A DNA stretch of 58,983 nt from Liolophura sinensis (taxonomy: Eukaryota; Mollusca; Polyplacophora; Chitonida; Chitonidae), in the NCBI RefSeq assembly GCF_032854445.1, contig NC_088305.1, positions 31,027,645 through 31,086,627 on the forward strand. Reading direction: 5' to 3'. The notes under the pieces were generated by a model. That model made no database searches. It was given only the letters and a program-made list of their open reading frames with translations, and was not told the origin of the DNA. A program made the position numbers and the translations under genes. Positions 51,918 through 58,983 of this stretch are shown piece by piece. Position 1 is the stretch's first letter. Each line of letters starts with the position of its first letter.

Positions 51918-52515
51918 ACATACGGACCTGATAATTTTTCCTCCGAGTCTTTCTTTCAGCGGCCTTTCCTAAACGTCCTAGTTGACCACAAACCATGGCA
52001 TGGCAATCAACCAATGGGTCTAAAAAAGATCGGATCCATGATGTCTGATATGCAAAACTTAGCCGCCGGTATACGAATCATTGCGTCCGGGCTACGACAG
52101 CCACAGTTCTTGATGGTGCCGTGGTTTCTGTGATGGACGTTATGTCTGTGACAGGCCACCGCAATGAATCCAGTGTAAGGAGTTATGTCACAAAATCGTC
52201 CGTTTCAAAACGCCGTGAAATCAGCATTATCCTGCATGCTTCAAGTGTGTTATCAGAAAATACTGAAAGTGAAAATGCCGTTGACTGAAAATACTCGCAT
52301 GTCAGTCACGCCACTCCCAGTGCAAATGCCCGACGCTGTCGACTGTAATGTTACATATAACAATAGCAATACAATCCAAACGGCAAAATTCCAGTTTTCA
52401 GTCACGCCTCAAAGTTTTGGAGGGCTGTTCAACAATGCAACAATAAATAACAGCAGAGTTCACATCAACTTCACATCCTCTGGAAAGCAGACATCGTCCT
52501 TTTCAACTCTCAATC
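51918..52515 (+). pseudogene. Crypton-type tyrosine recombinase, C-terminal part, frameshifted
   Basis: The first frame reads ESFFQRPFLNVLVDHKPWHG and PMGLKKIGSMMSDM; a frame change near 52062 leads to RRYTNHCVRATTATVLDGA, then VMDVMSVTGHRNESSVRSYV. These give the H-x-x-R, G-H and Tyr residues of the catalytic core of tyrosine recombinases, in the spacing seen in Crypton elements and in animal genes derived from them. A second frame change near 52290 leads to FQFSVTPQSFGGLFNNATIN and SRVHINFTSSG, a tail like those found after this domain in other invertebrates. A frame starting at 52185 covers the tail but reads the core out of frame. The N-terminal half of the recombinase is absent, or lies in upstream exons I cannot see. 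Confidence 0.7.
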
Positions 52516-54149
52516 CTTGTTGGATGTTTATCCGAGTTAAACTGTTGTTTTTTTTTTTATCCACAATGTTCAGTCCGTTTACTCATGTTTTCTCTCTGCG
52601 AACGCTATTGTCTGACTACCGCCAATATATTGCCGTTGACCCAGATCTTCAAATTTGGTACATCATGTGACCTTTATGCATGAGTGTGACGCGTATATTT
52701 TACGTAACTGGTATGGCGCACTGAGTGAAACATGTGCACGGGGCTGGTTTAATGTACATATAACTTTGTACAGATTGCGTCATTACAAATTTAAATTGTG
52801 ATAGCCATCCATTGTATTTCACAATACAATAAACGCAAATCATATTTATTTTCATGATACCTTCAACATATAAATTATAATATATTTATTTGCTTACTTA
52901 TAATAAGCATAAACACATATCTGTGATGTTTTTATTATTTGTTATTTATCAACATATGCTGAGAAATTAATATTGAATTGAAAATGTAAACTGAAGTGTT
53001 CCTTTATTTCAACATTCGTTACCCAGTGTTTATGAATTTGATACAGAATACAACACGACCGCAAAGCATTTACACAAGTAAACCAAATAAAATTCAGTAT
53101 CAAACTATTGTTAACCTAATTTTGTGTGTTTCAATTATTATTTTTTCGTACGTAATTCAGACTTTAATTACGTTTAAACAGTTGAACTCCCCACTTTTGT
53201 TGTCGTCTTGCTGATGCCAGAGGTTTCCAGCTTCTTTAGCTCTGTCAGACAGAGTTTGGGAAAACTCTTGATCTGCCCGAACTCTCGCTGCCAGCAACGA
53301 GCGACCTCCCCGGCTCACCGTCAGTGTTTGTCGCTGTCTGACACCGTGCCTGTCTTACCGAAGCCCACCCTGATAACAGCGTCTTAGCTGAAAGCAGGAC
53401 AATACGAAAGCAACCCTGCAGATGTTTTACTTTATAGTGCTATATTTTATAGTCGGAATTATTTTTGAGAAACAAATGTATTCTTTTTATTATTCCATGC
53501 ACGTCCGTAATATTTAGCATCGCATTTTAACCCCCACCCCCCCTGTAAAACACATCATGGTTTCGTCCAGAATTAGGTCAGGCCCCTTTAGAACGTTCGG
53601 TTGGACGAAAACAAAGTGTCAGTGAAAGTGGGGGCGTTTTTTGCCGTTAATCTATATCGCAATGGCGTTTTTGTTATACATTTTGCTTCTACCAAGGTAA
53701 TAGAACAGAAAGCCTTCGACCTAAAATATAAACTCTTCCACATCGATTTGATGTAAAACTACCGTTAGACTACCCTGACGCGAACATTATTTCTTAAGTG
53801 AATTAGACGGGTTATACCCCAGTTAGCGGTCTTGCACAGTCACGGTAACCACACACACTATGCTAACCCGGGCATGTCCATTTTACGACTGATGGTTAAT
53901 GAAGCGTTACCTTCCAGTATAAATAGTACACTTAAGGTACACACTGATGTGTAATAATGGTATGCTCAGGTCGTCCTCTAAATGTAACAGCGTTGGCCAT
54001 ATTCGTGGGGTTGGGCGAGTGGGGGAGTATTCTCTAGCCGTCTACTTGATTTAGCCTACGGCCATCAACAGTAGCACATCCTCAGAGGCAATGTTAAAAC
54101 TGTTCCCGAGAAGTCCCGAGAAAGAGCGTTACTTGCACTCCAGAGGAGA
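52516..54149 (+). other. Spacer, no recognised content
   Basis: The sequence is AT-rich to 53200, then of mixed composition. The segment 53215-53400 is GC-richer than its surroundings, but no frame there gives a recognisable protein. Confidence 0.5.
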
Positions 54150-54480
54150 GTTTGGTGAGTGAGTGTTTGTGTTTGTGTTTGGGCTTAACGTCAGGGATTA
54201 ATTTTTCAGTCATATGACTAGAGTCCTTAGAGTGCTTGTTGCAGGACGGATTTCCACAGCTCTTTTGTCTATTGCTGGGCTGAAGGCAAGTATCCCGCGC
54301 AATCCGAGCCATTATACTCTTACCGGCTCAACCAATCGTTGCACTATCTCCTTAATGGCGAACGCCAAACTTCCTCTTTTAAGGTCTTAGGTGTGACTCG
54401 AACCAGGATGGATCGTGAATCTACCGCCTTCCGAAGCGGACGCTCTACCAACTGTGATATCGGGGCCCGTGGAGAGCTTG
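54150..54480 (-). mobile_element. SINE family B with tRNA-like head
   Basis: On the - strand the head (from 54478) reads gatatcacagttggtagagc (A box region) and, further on, cctggttcgagtcacacc with a clear B box ggttcgagtc. The body matches 2190-2522 and the tail is gttaagccc followed by cactcactcac in reverse. This is the best copy of family B for showing its tRNA origin. Confidence 0.85.
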
Positions 54481-54584
54481 GTAGTCTAACCGGTGAAAGG
54501 GTTCAATCTCACCAACGACAGTCAGCGGTTCAAACCTAGAACGTACTTATGTAAGAGAATTCTGTTTTAACCGAGAAGAATGTA

Positions 54585-54760
54585 GTGACAACGAGACATG
54601 CGGTCCGACTGACTGTATCAACCAGTGACAACGAGACATGCGGTCCGACTGATTGTATCAACCAATGACAACGAGGCATGCGGTCCGACTGATTGTATCA
54701 ACCAATGACAACGAGGCATGCGGTTCGACTGATTGTATCAACCAATGACAACGAGGCATG
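54585..54760 (+). repeat. 40-bp tandem repeat
   Basis: Four and a half nearly identical units with gacaacgagacatgcggtcc and gactgattgtatcaaccaat. Confidence 0.95.
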
Positions 54761-54819
54761 CTTATATAGCAGCTACATACAGATACATGTACATTCGAGC
54801 TTTCCACTGGTTATCTCCA

Positions 54820-55240
54820 TATCTCCAATTTGTATTGGGGCCTTGATAAAAAGATATCTGTTTCTCATCGTTTTTTTTCCAGGGTAATAGTTTGTACTAT
54901 AACCTTCACGAAAAGATGTGTATACCTCGTTCCTTTCACTTGTTTTGAGGGTAATATAGTCTGTGCTGATACAGACCTACATCAAAACATATCTATACGT
55001 ATACCTGGTCATTTCTTTTCCAGGATACCTGCAATGTAATCTATGGCTGAAACCTTCATCAAATATCTACACGTAAACCTGGTCATTTCTTTTCCAGGAT
55101 ACCTGCAATGTAGCCTATGCCCAAACCCTCAAATATCTACACATGTACCTGGTCATTTCTATTCCAGGACACCTGCAATGTAGTTTGTGCTCAAACCTTG
55201 ATGAAAAGAGATCTATACTTGATTCTTTGTTGCAGTGTAA
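54820..55240 (+). repeat. Degenerate 72-bp repeat with acceptor-like units
   Basis: Five to six units each combine a pyrimidine run and CAG (tcatttcttttccagg) with tgcaatgtaatctatg-like and aaatatctacacg-like blocks. The array ends about 290 bases before GMC-3 exon 1. Confidence 0.75.
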
Positions 55241-55532
55241 TACTATTGGTCCAGTACAGAAGATAAAATCGGTCCTAATTGCCTTTTGAAGTATTCAGAG
55301 TAATTCAGTACAAATCGTGTAGAGAATAGCCCCGTGACCTTTCGTCTTTCTGAAGAAAATGCTGTTCGACTGTGCCAAATCGTTAGGAATAGTTACTCGG
55401 CGATGTCCGCATTTCCTGGTAATACAGCGTTAGTAACCAAAAAAGGGGCACACTGACAATTTTATGATTTAATGCGTTCCTTTTTTTTGTCTTTTTTTTT
55501 TCTCAGGGTAAAAAGTTTAACCTGGGGACATT

Positions 55533-55587
55533 ATGGAGAAAACGAGGACTACCGACAATTTGCTCCCAGTCTATGACTACGTCATTG
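55533..55587 (+). CDS. GMC-3 exon 1 with start codon
   Basis: The ATG at 55533 follows a leader that begins after ttttttttctcag (55493-55505), which may be an acceptor of a non-coding first exon. The exon ends at gtcattg before gtaagt in phase 1. Confidence 0.88.
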
Positions 55588-58500
55588 GTAAGTTAACCGG
55601 TGTCCGAGAACTGCAAGCTATAGCGTCACAGTAAGAGAAATAGGCGTTTCAAGTACACATGACCACGATTTCTTCGCAGTGGGAGATACAAATCAACGTT
55701 ATATATACCGGTATGTTCAATTTAGCATGGAGTCACTTTCCACGTGCTTGAGCATCGTTGAAATGGAAAACGTATAAAAAAAAAGGTAGCCTTCTAGAAC
55801 TTCTAGAACAAGTGAAATATTTTGAGCGTATAAAGCTTTGTCTTGGATTGTTAAAAGGTGTTTCCCAGACTTCCAGGCGGTAATCTGCGATAAGGGTGTG
55901 TGGTTAGTAAGAATAGCAGAGCACCACTAACAACATAATGGGCGTAGGCTACAGTTACGTTGGAGATCTCTGTTTGGTCGGTAGTATCGTTGTCAATTCC
56001 GTAACAATGGCATTTTTACGATGATGACTGAATTAAAGTTCGAATACTAATATTTTCAAAATACATCTCTTTGCGGTTATAATTTACTTTTCTTCCTTTC
56101 TCTTAGTGTGTATATGATCTCTTAGTGTGTATATGATCTCTTAGTGTGTATATGATGTTGGATTGTGCCAACAGCAAGATAGAGGGAGGATAAGGTGTTC
56201 GGTAAATTTACAGGTAAAAAATCAAAGTTTAGTGACAGACGCTTAAATCCGTGGTGTGGTTAAGGTACTAAACCAAGTTTATGTGCACTGGTGAGCAATG
56301 AGGTCAATCACAGTTTATCGGTAATTGATTTCTGTTACGAAAATATTTTGGGATGGATTAGTAGGCTCTGCTGGAAGTCCACTAGACAAGAACACGAAAC
56401 AAAGTTACCAATATTTTAACAGTATTTACACGTTTCAGTTGGAGGGGGTACGGCAGGTTGTGTTTTGGCTAACCGACTCTCCGAGGACCAATCAAGAACA
56501 GTCTTGCTACTCGAAGCCGGAAGTGACGACACGGAGTTTCCGGAAATCCATGTTCCGGCAATGTGTAGTACTTTGATTGGAAATGTGTATGACTGGTCGT
56601 ACAAGTCCGAGCCTCAGAAACATGCCTGCAAAGCCATACTCAGCAAGGTAGATTTATATTCCAAAACGAAGAAGATTATACAACTAGAACTGATTTAGAT
56701 TGAAATCATTTGCAGAATCGACTTAAGTGTATAGCCACAGCTCCGGGCAGGAAACATTTAGCTGCAAGTTGAAATACAGTTGTACAATAAAAGACTTACA
56801 GCGTAGAGAGTAAAGCCAGAAAAGCAGTGTGTGATACTTCGCCAATTATCAGACGTAACTGGTGAAATAGAACCTATTGTCAGTTTACCTCAGTAAGGGT
56901 TTTGTTCTAACTATTCATGTAAATGCATAAATAGTAGCAAATTATACGCACTCTATAAGTTAGGGTTTTATTCTAACTGCCCGTGAAACGCACATACCCG
57001 CTAGCACCATGGCTAAAGGAAGAAATAGGCAAAACAAATTGCGATGACGTTAATTGCAATTTATTAGAAGTCACTGGTCTAAAATTACTCCAAATGCTGT
57101 CTTGTCATCACATTTAACAAACATATGGCTTTAATAGTCGGCTGTCTTTTTAATGCGAAGGAAATTGTCAGAACAGTGTAGGCTAGAACGTTTAATTGCT
57201 CCCCTTCATCTCTGCTCGACTGCGTCCAGCTATTACTTACTTGACTTTACGTCCGTGGAACTGTCGACTGAAGAGCGGATAAAATATCAGAAAAACTCGA
57301 CCTATACGAGAACTCAAGACCATCCTCCTCACAACGAATACGCCGCCGTCTACGTTCGTTTTACATCACTGCCACCACGAGGCAAGCTTGACCCTTGGAG
57401 CCGGTGCGACGCACGTAGGCTTATAAGATTAAACCTTACCACAGGTGTTCTCGCGAGGAACTATTTAGTCAACATCCAGCAACAAAATTGTTTGGTCTGT
57501 TGGTTAGAATGTTGTGCATCGTTAAGATAAAGACTATGCATGTGTAGAAAGTATTACTAGAATTAAAGGTTGAGACAGAGCTTTTGTGTTCCCTTCCTGC
57601 CTTGTCACCGTGTCCCCAGTGACCTTTGTGCTGTTCAAGATTTCTGCCTAGTGGTGACAGTGTTGTAAAGCGGGCATAGTGAGGTGCACACGCGCTGTAA
57701 GTAGTATGACTCAAGACGCGACTCTGCTGAACTCAACAGGTCATTGGTCCCAGTTGATGACGGCTATTCGACTATAAGGTTGAGCAGCAAACGCGTAACT
57801 ACGAGAGTATAACTCCGGTTGTCACGTCGTTATTTCGCATACACGAGTTGAGTTGGGTCTTCAGCTCCCTTATATGCCGAACTTTAAATGCATATTTTTT
57901 TTTAGGTACCTCAATATTTTTTTCATATATCACTAGGGAACTGTTGCCTTTTTCATTACCATTTGCGTGACACCCAAACCGGTTCGACGTTTTCCTGCGC
58001 CGCCATGTTTGGCCTGGCTTTGACGTTGGTAGTCTACATCTGCTCTAGAAAAACTTCAAATTCTACCCCACTGCATCAAATATTTCTAATATACGTCGAA
58101 CCGGAATTTTAATGTTTATCTATTATAATGACCAAACAATATGTTTTACTCAGAACACATGTAGAAACATTCAGAGCACAAGTTTGATAGATCGATTTAT
58201 AATACCGCCAAGTTGAAGCATGGCGATATGGTAGGGTTAGAATATAATAAGGCTAGCCTAGATTAGTGTCTAAGAAAGGAAATCGTTGATGTTTAATCAA
58301 ACCAATTCATCGCATCAAAATCAACTTTTCAGCAAATGCCCACACCACGGGGGAAGGTATTGGGAGGGAGCGGAAGCGTGAATGTGCTGGTGTATTGTCG
58401 TGGTACCCCCGAGGACTTCGACCAGTGGGAGAAGATGGGCTGTGAGGGGTGGGGGTATGAGGACGTCTTACCCTACTTTGTTAAGTCGGAGAACTGTACC

Positions 58501-58858
58501 AGTCCGGAGCTACTCAAGGGAGGTAAATCTCGTTACATCTGCAACATGTTTTATTTTCGATAATGTTGCAGACCCATTTTTCTGGAAACGCTCGGTGGAA
58601 AGCGGCCGTAAAAATTATTTTGTGAGGTTTTTAATTCCTAACATTGCTCACAGTTATAACCTAACGCTATGAATGCTATGTTATAGGTAACATTTCGGTT
58701 TTAAGAGAGTACCGGCACCTGTGTTTCAGGCGTGCATGGCACAGGTGGTCCCATGGCAGTCACGGAGTGTCTGTACACGTCAATCACCGACCATTTCATC
58801 GAAGCGGGAAAAGAACTCGGTTTCAAACACACCGACAACAACGGCAGAGACCCTATAG
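55533..58858 (+). CDS. GMC-3: GMC-family FAD oxidoreductase, exons 1-4 (3' partial)
   Basis: The segments 55533-55587, 56439-56647, 58333-58522 and 58730-58858 have exactly the lengths and phases of GMC-2 exons 1-4, and the gene continues beyond the window. It reads [58 protein letters not shown] and GVHGTGGPMAVTE. The FAD fold and signature 1 are intact. It is the most divergent copy, most visibly in the second half of exon 2 (VPAMCSTLIGNVYDWSYKSE) and in exon 4. Function is as for its neighbours; the catalytic C-terminal part is outside the window. Confidence 0.9.
56103..56158 (+). repeat. 19-bp repeat, three copies
   Basis: The unit tcttagtgtgtatatgatc occurs three times in tandem in GMC-3 intron 1. 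Confidence 0.9.
56439..56647 (+). CDS. GMC-3 exon 2: FAD-binding fold
   Basis: The 209-base exon follows cgtttcag and ends at agcaag before gtagat. It encodes the VGGGTAGC fold and LLLEAGSDDTEFPEIHVP. Confidence 0.9.
56770..57125 (-). repeat. Interspersed repeat family C, longest copy
   Basis: It includes acaataaaagacttacagcg, gtgaaatagaacctattgtc, tagcaccatggctaaagg and gtcatcacatttaac. A small internal duplication (gggttttgttctaact against gggttttattctaact) makes it longer than the others. Confidence 0.65.
57360..57690 (+). repeat. Interspersed repeat family D
   Basis: It shares tacatcactgccacca, ggttgagacagagctttt and ccccagtgaccttt with 16540-16900. In GMC-3 it lies in intron 2, whereas the other copy lies upstream of GMC-2. 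Confidence 0.6.
57691..58332 (+). other. End of GMC-3 intron 2, no recognised content
   Basis: I see no gene or named repeat in this stretch. Confidence 0.5.
58333..58522 (+). CDS. GMC-3 exon 3: first GMC signature
   Basis: The 190-base exon follows aacttttcag and ends at gggag before gtaaat. It encodes [20 protein letters not shown] and [20 protein letters not shown]. Confidence 0.92.
58730..58858 (+). CDS. GMC-3 exon 4
   Basis: The 129-base exon follows gtgtttcag and ends at cctatag before the donor gttggt, a weaker donor than in the other copies. It encodes GVHGTGGPMAVTE, then FIEAGKELGFKHTDNNGRDP. The length match supports the border. Confidence 0.85.
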   Translation, partial: ACMAQVVPWQSRSVCTRQSPTISSKREKNSVSNTPTTTAETL

Positions 58859-58983
58859 GTTGGTAGATAGAATAATGGCATGCCCAGTAAAGCATTTATA
58901 ACAACATAGAAAGGTTTGATTTCTATTAATATTGCTAGGCATCATCATTTCTTTCGTGATGAGGGGTACCTAATGTATATCAG

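Noticed and set aside
52185-52670. A stand-alone 161-codon gene
   Set aside because: Its first third overlaps the recombinase core in the wrong frame; only the tail is likely to have been coding.
53215-53400. Possible exon in a GC-richer stretch
   Set aside because: No frame gives a recognisable protein and there are no paired splice signals that I trust.

Overview
The window looks like a piece of a lophotrochozoan, most probably molluscan, nuclear genome. Genes are split into short exons by GT-AG introns. Introns and spacers are crowded with tRNA-derived SINEs, LINE and DIRS retroelements and many minisatellites of the kind common in bivalves and gastropods. Species placement is an inference; no sequence search was run.

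The genes are a head-to-tail cluster of three GMC-type (glucose-methanol-choline) FAD oxidoreductase genes, all on the + strand. GMC-1 enters from the left with only exon 1 missing (exons 2-11, 1931-12353). GMC-2 is complete (11 exons, 17267-38660, 577 codons plus stop). GMC-3 starts at 55533 and runs off the right edge after exon 4. Exon lengths and intron phases agree between copies: 55, 209, 190, 129, 122, 171, 151, 149, 184 or 187, 220 and 151 bases. I found no stop or frameshift in any of the 25 exons, so all three look functional. They carry the GGGTAG dinucleotide fold, both GMC signatures and, where visible, the catalytic His and Asn. None shows a signal peptide. The substrate cannot be told from sequence.

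Layout: 1-1580, a 35-bp satellite; 1931-12353, GMC-1 with SINEs and 73-bp and 17-bp minisatellites in introns; 12354-17266, spacer with a long inverted repeat and a 51-bp repeat; 17267-38660, GMC-2, whose introns hold a 3.3-kb satellite of 64-bp units (intron 2), a 1.3-kb minisatellite made of copies of the exon 7 splice donor (intron 7), a DIRS element nested in a minisatellite and itself carrying a SINE (intron 8), an AT palindrome (intron 9) and a dead LINE (intron 10); 39935-44960, an I-group-like LINE on the - strand; 44966-55500, SINE copies, a decayed LINE, several minisatellites and a broken tyrosine recombinase related to Crypton-derived genes; 55533-58858, the start of GMC-3.

The most striking signal is that several tandem arrays here consist of units carrying splice-site sequences in the sense orientation of the genes. 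In one case (26722-28040) the array begins exactly at the working 5' splice site of an exon, and the paralogous intron has the same motif in only two copies. A second good signal is that the 3' end of the LINE matches the tails of both SINE families in the window, which points to the machinery that mobilised them.
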